DNA from: Proteiniphilum sp. UBA4084
GTDB lineage: Bacteria > Bacteroidota > Bacteroidia > Bacteroidales > Dysgonomonadaceae
Direction of reading: 5' to 3'
DNA length: 7,497 bases
Assembly: GCA_002383605.1 (NCBI GenBank)
Contig: DFYK01000130.1
Coordinates: 3,657 to 11,153, forward strand
Part shown: positions 1-6,386 of the stretch, piece after piece
Layout: every line of letters begins with the position of its first letter
Numbering within the stretch: the stretch's first letter is position 1
Program-made: the position numbers and the translations under genes
Notes under the pieces: generated by a model
The model's input: only the letters and a program-made list of their open reading frames with translations
Databases searched by the model: none
Told to the model about the DNA's origin: nothing

Positions 1-467
1 ACCTGATGAACCGGTTCGACATGGTGATCGCATCACAGGACTGGCATCCGGCCGACTCGGTACATTTTGAAAAATGGCCGGTGCATTGTGTGGCCGGAAC
101 GCACGGAGCCGACTTTCATCCGGATTTACTCAGTGATAAAATAGACCTGAAACTCAGGAAAGGAACGGATAACCGCGACGAAGGTTATTCTGCTTTTGAA
201 GCGACAAACGTGGCGCTCACAAAATATCTCCGCGATCACAACGTGACAACAATCTATGTTTGCGGGCTGACGACCGACTACTGCGTAAAGCAGACCGCCC
301 TTGATGCGGTGAAACAGGGATTCCATACCTATGTAATCACAGATGCCATCGCCGCCGTCAATGCTCAACCCGGAGATGATCGCAGCGCGTTGCACGAGAT
401 GTATGCTGCAGGTTGCGTCTTAGTAGAATCTGAAGAGATTTACAATTCTTCCCACTTTCAGGGTTAA
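1..467 (+). CDS. pncA: Nicotinamidase (pyrazinamidase), 5'-truncated by window edge
   Basis: This enzyme hydrolyses nicotinamide to nicotinate and ammonia in the cytoplasm, feeding NAD salvage through the Preiss-Handler route. The frame is open from base 3. The first ATG (base 6) lies inside the conserved domain, so it is not the real start; about 45-50 N-terminal residues, with the catalytic Asp of the usual ~200-residue isochorismatase-fold protein, lie outside the window. Numbering from the Met at base 6, the QDWHPA motif (Asp12, His14) and His27 in WPVHC match the metal ligands, Lys52 in LRKGTD matches the catalytic lysine, and Cys93 in GLTTDYCVK is the nucleophile. The C-terminal DA..AVN.QPGDD segment, which follows the catalytic Cys in this family, is also present. 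The stop is followed after 39 nt by the HipA-like gene, which has its own candidate promoter. Identification is firm for the visible part. Confidence 0.95.
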   Translation, partial: LMNRFDMVIASQDWHPADSVHFEKWPVHCVAGTHGADFHPDLLSDKIDLKLRKGTDNRDEGYSAFEATNVALTKYLRDHNVTTIYVCGLTTDYCVKQTALDAVKQGFHTYVITDAIAAVNAQPGDDRSALHEMYAAGCVLVESEEIYNSSHFQG

Positions 468-494
468 TTCTTCCCAAGAATTGGCGTTTTGTCT

Positions 495-502
495 TATATT
501 TG
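495..502 (+). promoter_or_regulatory. Candidate Bacteroidota -7 promoter element (TAnnTTTG)
   Basis: TATATTTG is an exact match to the TAnnTTTG -7 consensus of the primary sigma factor in Bacteroidota. It ends only 4 nt before the ATG at 507. No good -33 TTG sits at the usual distance; the nearest is a TTC at 471-473, 21 nt upstream. If the element is used, transcription would begin at or next to the start codon. Assignment is by motif only. Confidence 0.5.
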
Positions 503-506
503 CCGA

Positions 507-1289
507 ATGGAAAAAGATCTTTCTCTGCGTACCGTTCGGGTAATGCGTTACATTGTGCCCCTTCGTGAAGGGGGTTCGTTGCCTGCATTGGCAGAAGCAG
601 ACGACGGCTTTAAATATGTACTGAAGTTCCGGGGTGCAGGACATGGCACAAAAATGCTGATTTCCGAATTGTTGGGAGGAAAAATTGCATCTGTACTGGG
701 ATTGCACATTCCAGAACTGGTCTTTGCCACCCTCGACGAAGACTTTGGCCGTACCGAAGGGGATGAGGAAATTCAGGATCTGCTGAAGGGGAGCAAAGGA
801 CTCAACCTGGGAATGCACTTCCTTTCGGGTGCGATCGCCTTTGATCACACCATGACAATCGACCCGCTCACAGCATCAAAGATTGTCTGGTTCGATGCTT
901 TCACCACCAATATCGACCGCACATTCAATAACACGAACCTGTTGTGGTGGCACCGCGAACTGTGGGTCATCGACAATGGCGCCTCCTTCTATTTTCATCA
1001 TAGCTGGAAAGATTTTGAAAAGCATGCCCTCAATCCTTTCCCGCATGTTAAGGATCATGTGCTGTTACCGCAGGCTACAATGCTCAAAGAGGCAGACCTA
1101 CTGGGTAAAGAGCTGTTGACCGACGGGCTGTTGCAACAGATCTCCGCACTGATACCGGATGAATGGCTTCGGTGGCCTCACACAAAGGAGACACCCGATG
1201 CAATCAGGGATGTCTATTTCCGTTTTATGAAAACGAGACTGCAGAATTCTCACCTCTTTCTAAACAGTGCCCGCAATGCAAGAGGTTAA
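507..1289 (+). CDS. Minimal HipA-like kinase (HipA_2 family)
   Basis: This 260-residue protein is related to the catalytic core of HipA Ser/Thr kinases but lacks the N-terminal subdomain of the ~440-residue HipA toxin, and no HipB-like DNA-binding gene is adjacent. The opening RTVRVMRYIVPLREGGSLP is the family signature. Lys40 in YVLKFRG is the likely ATP-binding lysine and Glu54 in LISELLGGKIA its probable partner. NIDRT..NTNLLWWH (Asp137, Asn144) is the catalytic-loop equivalent, and Asp156 in VIDNGASF the likely metal-binding aspartate, so the active site looks intact. ATG 507 is preferred over an in-frame TTG at 489, which lies in the promoter motif, and over ATG 543, which would cut the signature. 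The gene overlaps the next one, encoding DUF3037, by 14 nt. Substrate and role are unknown. Older annotations sometimes call such proteins aminotransferases, which the sequence does not support. Confidence 0.85.
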   Translation: MEKDLSLRTVRVMRYIVPLREGGSLPALAEADDGFKYVLKFRGAGHGTKMLISELLGGKIASVLGLHIPELVFATLDEDFGRTEGDEEIQDLLKGSKGLNLGMHFLSGAIAFDHTMTIDPLTASKIVWFDAFTTNIDRTFNNTNLLWWHRELWVIDNGASFYFHHSWKDFEKHALNPFPHVKDHVLLPQATMLKEADLLGKELLTDGLLQQISALIPDEWLRWPHTKETPDAIRDVYFRFMKTRLQNSHLFLNSARNARG

Positions 1290-1659
1290 ATTATATCATT
1301 ACGCGGTGATCCGCATGGTGCCGAAAGTGGAACGGGAGGAGTTCTTCAATATCGGGCTGATCCTTTTTTCGAAAGAAGCGAAATATATCCGGCTGGCCAC
1401 GTATGTGTGCCCTAAGAAATACCGGTTGATGCAGGCAGAAACGGACTATGATGATGTGATGAATAACCTGGAGACACTCAAACAGATTGCTGAAGGCAAC
1501 AAGGATTGCGGTCCCATTGCCTTGCTGGATATCCCCGAGCGTTTCCGGTGGCTTACTGCCACCCGCAGTTCCATTATCCAGACATCGCCAGTACATGCCG
1601 GAAAGACTGCCGATCTGGATAAAACCTTCGACCGCCTGTTTCAGGAGCTGGTCATTTAA
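1276..1659 (+). CDS. DUF3037 domain protein, partner of the HipA-like kinase
   Basis: This 127-residue cytoplasmic protein of unknown function belongs to the DUF3037 family. Recognisable family segments are YHYAVIRMVPKVEREEF.NIG (residues 7-27), ERFRWLTATRSS (88-99) and QTSPVHAG (102-109). The conserved R/E-rich first motif and the SPVH motif could be functional sites, but no enzymatic role can be read from them. There is no signal peptide or membrane segment. ATG 1276 is chosen over an in-frame GTG at 1267. The start lies inside the end of the kinase gene in another frame (14-nt overlap), which points to co-translation. From general knowledge, similar kinase and DUF3037 genes occur side by side in distant phyla, so the two proteins probably work together, for example as kinase and regulator or substrate; that is inference. 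The gene ends 10 nt from the convergent epimerase stop. Confidence 0.85.
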   Translation: MQEVKLYHYAVIRMVPKVEREEFFNIGLILFSKEAKYIRLATYVCPKKYRLMQAETDYDDVMNNLETLKQIAEGNKDCGPIALLDIPERFRWLTATRSSIIQTSPVHAGKTADLDKTFDRLFQELVI

Positions 1660-1669
1660 AAACGATTGT

Positions 1670-2824
1670 TCACCGACCGAAGGTAAGTTCTGTGCTTGGT
1701 ACCACGCCGATGCCCGGTTTGTCGGAGGCGATAATCTTGCCATTTTCCAGTGTGGCTCCTATGAAGCAGTCGTTCGCAATGAGCAGTGCCCCGTCGAGAT
1801 CGGCAAAATCCATGCCCGCATAGAGCTGTGCAGCTGCCGATATGGCACAGGAGGTTTCTGTCATACAGCCCATCATCACCTTCATTCCCAGCGATTGCGC
1901 GAGCTGACGCATCTTCCATGCCTCGTGCATTCCGGTACATTTCATCAGTTTGATATTGATCCCCGAAAAAACGCCTTTCAGTCGCTCCACGTCGACGAGC
2001 CGCTGCACCGATTCATCGGCAAAGATGGGAAGCGGGCTCTCCTCCGTCAGTCGGGCGATATTGTCCAAATCAAACTTCGGCATGGGCTGCTCCACCATCA
2101 CCACCCCCTTTTCTTTCAACCATAAGATCATATCCAAAGCCTCAGCACGGTTTTTCCATCCCTGATTGGCATCTACCGCCAGGGGGAGGTCGGTAACCGA
2201 CCGGATGGCTTCAATCATCCGTTTGTCGTCGGGTCCACCCACCTTTATCTTTAAAATGTTGAAACGCCCCATTGCTTCGCGGGTCTTTTCCCGCACCACC
2301 TCATCGCTGTCGATTCCGATGGTGAAAGTGGTATCGGGCACGCTCTTTTTATCCAATCCAAAGATTTTATGCCAGGGGTTGCCCATGATTTTTCCTGCCA
2401 GGTCGTGCAAAGCAATGTCGACTGATGCTTTGGCCGCGGTGTTGGCGGGTGCAATCGCGTCGACATACATTAAAATCTCCTCCAGCCGTGTGGGATCTGA
2501 GAATCCGGACAGGTCCACCTTTTTCAGGAATTCAATCACCGAAGCCTGCGTTTCGCCCAGATAGGGCGGCAACGATGCTTCGCCGTAACCTGTAAGGCCG
2601 TCACATTCAAGTCTGGTAAGTACTACAGGTGTTGTTTGACGGGAGAAACCGGAAATGGTAAAGGTATGTCTTAGTTGTAAATCGTATGGGGTCCAGGATA
2701 GTTTCATTTTGGATGATGATCTTGTAGATTTATGGGATGCAGCATGCACAATAAGAGAAGGAGCTGTCAATGCGGCAGCTGCAACGACTGATTTTTTCAG
2801 AAACTGGCGACGGTCTTGTTTCAT
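1670..2824 (-). CDS. Dipeptide epimerase (L-Ala-D/L-Glu type), enolase superfamily, Tat-exported
   Basis: This protein belongs to the muconate-lactonizing subgroup of the enolase superfamily and probably epimerises L-Ala-D-Glu to L-Ala-L-Glu during murein peptide degradation. The visible active site is complete: Lys192 and Lys194 in the K-x-K motif (LKIKVGG), metal ligands Asp218 (AVDANQG), Glu245 (VEQP) and Asp270 (FADES), and Lys292 (INIKLMK) as the opposite acid/base. A C-terminal DLDG motif (342-345) fits dipeptide epimerases. Residues 1-28 form a Tat signal: DRRQFLK at 4-10, then an Ala-rich hydrophobic stretch ending near HA-A. The length (384) equals a normal ~340-350-residue enzyme plus this leader. 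The ATG overlaps the stop of the upstream NlpC/P60 gene by 4 nt (ATGA), so translation is probably coupled. Export is unusual for a family often cytoplasmic, as in E. coli YcjG and Bacillus YkfB. Exact dipeptide specificity is not certain. Confidence 0.9.
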   Translation of the reverse strand: MKQDRRQFLKKSVVAAAALTAPSLIVHAASHKSTRSSSKMKLSWTPYDLQLRHTFTISGFSRQTTPVVLTRLECDGLTGYGEASLPPYLGETQASVIEFLKKVDLSGFSDPTRLEEILMYVDAIAPANTAAKASVDIALHDLAGKIMGNPWHKIFGLDKKSVPDTTFTIGIDSDEVVREKTREAMGRFNILKIKVGGPDDKRMIEAIRSVTDLPLAVDANQGWKNRAEALDMILWLKEKGVVMVEQPMPKFDLDNIARLTEESPLPIFADESVQRLVDVERLKGVFSGINIKLMKCTGMHEAWKMRQLAQSLGMKVMMGCMTETSCAISAAAQLYAGMDFADLDGALLIANDCFIGATLENGKIIASDKPGIGVVPSTELTFGR

Positions 2825-4017
2825 TTTATATTGCTGGTATGATGATAGAAGCTGTTCTCAAAGATATCCTCAATCCCGGCGCTGTTCACCTCACCGATGA
2901 CACGTTTGGTACGAATATAACGATTGGCGTTAAATTCATCGTACAATGGATCAGCCGGATCAAAACTGTTGATGCGGACATAATCCGATGCATGGATAAA
3001 CCGCTTGTTTCCAATATAAATACCCACATGCACCACCCGTTCCTTCGGGTTCTCCGCGGTTGCTTTCGTACCGAAGAAGACCAGGTCACCCGGCAGGGCG
3101 TCACTGAAGTCACCGGTCTCGTCTATCAGCTTTCCATAGCGCACCTGCTGCGATGCGTCGCGGGCAAGGATAATGCCGTGCATCCAATAGACCTGCTTCG
3201 TGAAACCGCTGCAATCCATCCCCTTGGTGGAAGTCCCTCCCCAGAGGTAGGGCACACCCAGCAGCTGTTTTGCAGTATTTACAATGCTCCCCCCCGTCAG
3301 CCGGTTCTTTTTCAGCCAGTCGGACACCTCCATTACATCGCTTTTTTTCACGAATGCCTCCCGTCCGTCGGGGTATTGCACCTGATAAAACCCTCCTTTT
3401 GCCGGTTTCACCACCAGCATATCGCCTGCCACCAGGTCGGAGACAGGCAGCGCGTCCTTGTCCGTATTCCCAAAAGAGCGGGCATGTTGGGAGGTGACGA
3501 TCACCTTCGGCAGCTTCAGGTATTGCTGCCGTTGCGTATCCGTCATGGGTACCACCGATCCGTTCATCCAGCCGATATAACGGTCGGGTGTCTGCACCTT
3601 GTGCCAGCCGCCTTTCTGCTCCAGGATCCGTACCGGCATCCCGAGCAGCGCCTGCGATACCAGCTCGGCACCGTAACGGGGTTCGGCACGGAGCGTCCCC
3701 GCCGAATTGTAGATGATTCCCCATATCTCTTCACCGAGAGCCTTGTCAGGCAACAGCCGGATGTGGTCCTTCACCTGTGCCTCTGTATTTCGTGCCTGTG
3801 CAAGAAGCTCCTCATACGCCTCCCTGCTGGTTGTTTCACCATGCAGCACCAGCGTATCATTCAGTTGGGAAGCTGTTATTTGAAACAGCTCCACGCGGCC
3901 GTCCGGCGCATATTTCTCCTGTAACCCTGCAACTATCTGCTGTATATCACTGTTCTGGGCCATACCATGTAATGTTGAAAAGATCCATAAGAAAATGATG
4001 CCTGCTACTTTTCCCAT
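2821..4017 (-). CDS. Secreted SH3b-NlpC/P60 gamma-D-glutamyl-diamino acid endopeptidase (YkfC-like)
   Basis: This is a cysteine peptidase predicted to cut the gamma-D-Glu-diaminopimelate bond of murein stem peptides outside the cytoplasm. From ATG 4017 (398 residues) it has a signal peptide (1-20, ending HGMAQ), an N-terminal region of about 70 residues with no recognised domain, two SH3b-like domains (about 100-156 and 172-228) and a C-terminal NlpC/P60 domain (about 243-375). The catalytic triad is Cys269 (MDCSGF), His330 (VVHVGIYIG) and His342 (FIHAS). RDASQQ at 286-291 is also typical. An in-frame TTG at 4056 is rejected because it falls before the candidate promoter and displaces the signal peptide. 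The domain order matches Bacillus YkfC, which acts on peptides with free N-terminal L-Ala, and the downstream epimerase would use the L-Ala-D-Glu released. The protein is longer than YkfC (about 330) because of the N-terminal region. Confidence 0.92.
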   Translation of the reverse strand: MGKVAGIIFLWIFSTLHGMAQNSDIQQIVAGLQEKYAPDGRVELFQITASQLNDTLVLHGETTSREAYEELLAQARNTEAQVKDHIRLLPDKALGEEIWGIIYNSAGTLRAEPRYGAELVSQALLGMPVRILEQKGGWHKVQTPDRYIGWMNGSVVPMTDTQRQQYLKLPKVIVTSQHARSFGNTDKDALPVSDLVAGDMLVVKPAKGGFYQVQYPDGREAFVKKSDVMEVSDWLKKNRLTGGSIVNTAKQLLGVPYLWGGTSTKGMDCSGFTKQVYWMHGIILARDASQQVRYGKLIDETGDFSDALPGDLVFFGTKATAENPKERVVHVGIYIGNKRFIHASDYVRINSFDPADPLYDEFNANRYIRTKRVIGEVNSAGIEDIFENSFYHHTSNIK

Positions 4018-4045
4018 GCTTCCAGTCTGTTGTTTAAAATTGGGC

Positions 4046-4053
4046 GAAATATA
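4046..4053 (-). promoter_or_regulatory. Candidate -7 element for the NlpC/P60-epimerase operon
   Basis: On the - strand this reads TATATTTC, one mismatch from TAnnTTTG. It ends 28 nt before the ATG at 4017, giving a leader of roughly 20-25 nt. A possible -33 TTG lies 24 nt upstream, slightly beyond the normal spacing. Support is by motif only. Confidence 0.4.
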
Positions 4054-4220
4054 CAATTTTTATTTGAATATCGCTCACAATCATTCTGAAAGGAGCCGGT
4101 AAAAGCGGTGTAGCTTTGGATTGCTTTATCTGACCGGAATGAGTCGGTACACTCGGGAAAAAGACCATTCCGGTCTATTTGATTTTTAGCCGATTGTAGT
4201 AAAATCTCCTCTTTTTTATT

Positions 4221-4228
4221 TATGTTTG
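4221..4228 (+). promoter_or_regulatory. Candidate -7 element for pcm
   Basis: TATGTTTG exactly matches the Bacteroidota TAnnTTTG consensus and ends 25 nt before the ATG at 4254, predicting a leader of about 20 nt. A TTG at 4194-4196 lies 24 nt upstream and could be a loosely spaced -33 element. Support is by motif only. Confidence 0.5.
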
Positions 4229-4253
4229 TCCGGTAAATCAATGAACTGAAACG

Positions 4254-5009
4254 ATGAGAACAAGTAGAAGTAAAATCCTGTTCCTGTTCTTTGTGACCCT
4301 ATGCTGCTGTCTGACCGTAACCTGCACTTCACAAACAGTGAACAAACAAAAAGAAACCAAAATGACCAATAATACCCCGCAGAATCATCCCCAAGCCGAA
4401 AAGCTTGCCAGCGAACTGAAACAAAAAGGTATCAGCGACAAGGCAGTGCTCGTTGCCATAGCTTCTGTTCCCAGGGAAAAATTTATTGATGAAAGCTTAC
4501 GGGATTACGCTTATCTTGATAAACCGCTGCCGATAGAAAAGGGGCAGACCATTTCCCAGCCCTATACTGTGGCATACCAGACCGAACTGTTGAAACTCAA
4601 ACCGGGTGAAAAAGTACTGGAGATAGGCACCGGGAGCGGTTATCAGGCTGCCATCCTCTGTGAGATGGGTGCAGAGGTATATAGCATTGAAAGGTACGAA
4701 GCGTTGCATCTCACCGCAAAAGAAACGCTCCATAGACTGGGTTATCAACCTCATCTCTTTTTTGGAGACGGTTACGAAGGATTGCCTGAAGAAGCTCCCT
4801 TCGACAAGATTCTGCTGACTGCAGCCCCCGATGTGGTTCCCGAGAAGTTGTTAAGACAACTGCGCATAGGGGGATGGATGGTGCTCCCCCTGGGTGGAAG
4901 AACGGGGCAGAAGATGACTATGATCAAACGGCTGGGGGAAGAGAGGTTTAGTGAGTCGGAACACGGAGACTTTATCTTTGTGCCCATGCAGAAAGGTACC
5001 GAAGAATAA
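4254..5009 (+). CDS. pcm: Protein-L-isoaspartate O-methyltransferase with lipoprotein-like N-terminus
   Basis: This enzyme transfers a methyl group from S-adenosylmethionine to L-isoaspartyl residues, starting repair of damaged proteins. Family marks in the 251-residue product are PREKF (73-77), LPIEKGQTISQPYTVA (92-107), SAM motif I VLEIGTGSGYQAA (121-133), Glu146 in YSIER, GDGYEGLPEEAPFD (171-184), LLTAAP (187-192) and the late GGWMVLPLGG (206-215). The core is complete. Residues 1-27 look like a signal peptide: basic start, hydrophobic LFLFFVTLCCCLTV, and a possible lipobox at TVTC (Cys24). Classical enzymes (~208 residues) lack this, and the periplasm is not known to hold SAM. An internal ATG at 4362 (Met37), preceded by an A-rich run, would give a canonical 215-residue cytoplasmic protein. 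The annotated start keeps the longer form because the leader is open and sits well behind a TAnnTTTG motif. The gene stands alone on + between two - strand operons. Confidence 0.93.
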   Translation: MRTSRSKILFLFFVTLCCCLTVTCTSQTVNKQKETKMTNNTPQNHPQAEKLASELKQKGISDKAVLVAIASVPREKFIDESLRDYAYLDKPLPIEKGQTISQPYTVAYQTELLKLKPGEKVLEIGTGSGYQAAILCEMGAEVYSIERYEALHLTAKETLHRLGYQPHLFFGDGYEGLPEEAPFDKILLTAAPDVVPEKLLRQLRIGGWMVLPLGGRTGQKMTMIKRLGEERFSESEHGDFIFVPMQKGTEE

Positions 5010-5096
5010 AAAGCACGTAAACGACTCATATTGGCTAAACAAAGCTGCCGCCAAAGAAATTCAGCGGCAGCGGACAATTGAACCAACAGGGAATTT
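5010..5096. other. Convergent intergenic region holding the terminator
   Basis: This 87-nt stretch lies between the convergent ends of pcm and the LVIVD lipoprotein gene. Its only clear structure is the GC-rich inverted repeat at 5044-5071. No separate + strand terminator for pcm is visible. Confidence 0.6.
5036..5071 (-). terminator. Rho-independent terminator of the LVIVD lipoprotein operon
   Basis: A perfect 8-bp inverted repeat, GCTGCCGC at 5044-5051 and GCGGCAGC at 5064-5071, encloses a 12-nt loop. On the - strand the hairpin is followed at once by TTTGTTTA (5043 down to 5036), a T-rich tail, and begins 25 nt after the LVIVD gene stop. On + the tail after the hairpin is not T-rich, so it is mainly a - strand terminator, though the stem may also slow transcription leaving pcm. 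Confidence 0.75.
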
Positions 5097-6371
5097 TTAT
5101 TTGCCGATGGGCAAACGGCTCAATTGTTTGATATGCTGCAGGTCGGTATAATCATATTGATAAATCCCATCTGCGGCTATCATCATCAACACATTGTTGA
5201 AGGGGATCACATCAAAACCGTCCATCTCTTTGAAGTGGGCAAGTACATTATCGGGATGCATGATGGTGAGCGGATCTTTGGTGTTAAAGATTCGAAGGCC
5301 ATCGTCACAGACAAACAATGTCTCCCCATCTATACCCAATCCTTTCGGGCTTTTCATATTGTAGGTGACCATATGTTTGGGTTTTTTCACGTCACTCACA
5401 TCCACAATAATCAGTTCGTTGGCATCCTGTCCACAGAATGTACCCGAGCGGACCGTCACATAAGCGATATCGTCTTCCACCACCACCGGATCGCAACCAA
5501 ATACGTGGCTGATCATCGACTGGCGTTCCGGTTTTAAAGGGTCTTCCATGGAATATATGATCATGCCGGTGGGTGTACCCATAAACATGCAGTCCTTGTA
5601 GCTGAAGATGGTCTCCACATTAAACCCTATATAGAGATCTTCTCTTGCTTTCACGGGTGCATCACCGGTGAGGTTGAAGATACCAAGTATATTATTCATC
5701 ACGGTATAGAGGTTGTCCTTATAAATGGTAAATCGTGACATGGAGCCGGCAATGCCGACACCTGCACCAGCTCCTTCACCCACCGAAGCATACATTGCAT
5801 CCTCTTGCATACCGCCCCATCCCCACCAGCGTGGCTTATAATATCGTACCAGCTCCCTTTTCTCCACTTTCTTCCAGCCGATTACAATGCCATTCTTCCT
5901 GTCCATCGATTTTTCGTAGTCAATGCTGAATCCATTCTCCGTCGGAGGGAAAGCCAATGGGAATACCTCTTCTTTTCTACCTTTATAAACAGGTTTAGCA
6001 GGATCGGTGATATCGAACCAAACCAGGTCTACATACGAATCGGCATAGAGGATGTTGTTTCGAACTTGCATATCGGCATTTCCCAACAATTCAATAAACG
6101 CCACATTGCGGGGACTCGATGGATTCCTGTTATCGATCACATGAATTCCTTTCTCCGGCTGGGAAATGTAGAGATAGCCATTAAAAAACACAATCTTCCC
6201 CTGTTTCTCAATGGGTTGGGGCATCTCGACACCGACCATGCTTCTAAACTCGCTTGCAGGCATAAAAACCGGCTCATTGATGGTGTAGGAAACGTACTCT
6301 TCCACATAATCTTTACATCCGGCAAAGAGTAACAATCCGGCAATAAAAAATAAATAAGTCAACTTTTGCAT
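5097..6371 (-). CDS. LVIVD-repeat beta-propeller lipoprotein
   Basis: This 424-residue protein is predicted to be lipid-anchored in the envelope. A hydrophobic leader ends in the lipobox LLFAGC, with Cys19 as the lipidated residue. The mature part is a string of beta-propeller-like repeats with the pattern hydrophobic-Y/F-V, then I-x-V/I-x-D/N, then a D-P-x-x-P turn. Clear copies include LYIS..GIHVIDNRNPSSP (67-87), LYADSYVDLVWFDITDPAKP (108-127), LYTV..NILGIFNLTGDAP (221-239), MFMG..TGMIIYSMEDPLKP (262-281), AYVT..ELIIVDVSDVKKP (303-331), LFVCDDGLRIFNTKDPL (352-368) and a last copy near 396-418. About seven blades fit a closed propeller. A Trp- and Gly-rich insert (177-210) interrupts the second and third clear copies. 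The ligand is unknown; propellers usually bind proteins or sugars. The gene begins 15 nt after the beta-barrel gene, so the two are probably one transcript ending at the hairpin near 5044-5071. Confidence 0.87.
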   Translation of the reverse strand: MQKLTYLFFIAGLLLFAGCKDYVEEYVSYTINEPVFMPASEFRSMVGVEMPQPIEKQGKIVFFNGYLYISQPEKGIHVIDNRNPSSPRNVAFIELLGNADMQVRNNILYADSYVDLVWFDITDPAKPVYKGRKEEVFPLAFPPTENGFSIDYEKSMDRKNGIVIGWKKVEKRELVRYYKPRWWGWGGMQEDAMYASVGEGAGAGVGIAGSMSRFTIYKDNLYTVMNNILGIFNLTGDAPVKAREDLYIGFNVETIFSYKDCMFMGTPTGMIIYSMEDPLKPERQSMISHVFGCDPVVVEDDIAYVTVRSGTFCGQDANELIIVDVSDVKKPKHMVTYNMKSPKGLGIDGETLFVCDDGLRIFNTKDPLTIMHPDNVLAHFKEMDGFDVIPFNNVLMMIAADGIYQYDYTDLQHIKQLSRLPIGK

Positions 6372-6386
6372 AGCGATATAAATTAG

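Larger units (their letters stand above)
4018..4253. other. Divergent intergenic region between the murein-peptide operon and pcm
   Basis: This 236-nt stretch separates two divergently transcribed units and is more AT-rich than its flanks. It holds candidate -7 elements for both directions (4046-4053 on - and 4221-4228 on +). Between them, about 4054-4220, I see no convincing gene, RNA or operator. A 78-codon TTG-initiated frame on - crosses it but has no protein-like features. Confidence 0.6.

Noticed and set aside
489..506. Earlier in-frame TTG start for the HipA-like kinase
   Set aside because: It overlaps the TAnnTTTG promoter motif and adds six residues not belonging to the family signature; ATG 507 is better.
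1267..1275. Earlier in-frame GTG start for the DUF3037 protein
   Set aside because: It adds only three residues, and an ATG with family-like continuation follows directly at 1276.
507..1659. Classical HipBA toxin-antitoxin locus
   Set aside because: There is no HipB-like helix-turn-helix gene, the kinase lacks the N-terminal HipA subdomain, and the partner is DUF3037; calling it a toxin-antitoxin system would go beyond the sequence.
1487..2125. 212-codon open frame on + spanning the DUF3037 end and the epimerase
   Set aside because: It runs out of frame through one real gene and antisense through another and shows no recognisable protein features.
2770..3924. 384-codon open frame on + opposite the NlpC/P60 gene
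   Set aside because: The translation is rich in His, Cys, Arg and Leu with no domain pattern, while the opposite strand has an intact catalytic triad; it is an antisense shadow.
4018..4056. TTG-initiated 13-residue N-terminal extension of the NlpC/P60 protein
   Set aside because: It would push the signal peptide inward and its start lies upstream of the likely promoter element; ATG 4017 gives a normal signal peptide.
4005..4241. 78-codon TTG-initiated frame on - in the divergent intergenic region
   Set aside because: No family resemblance, weak start, and it covers the promoter region of the NlpC/P60 operon.
5805..6332. 175-codon open frame on + opposite the LVIVD gene
   Set aside because: The opposite strand encodes clear propeller repeats and a lipobox; this frame is a shadow.
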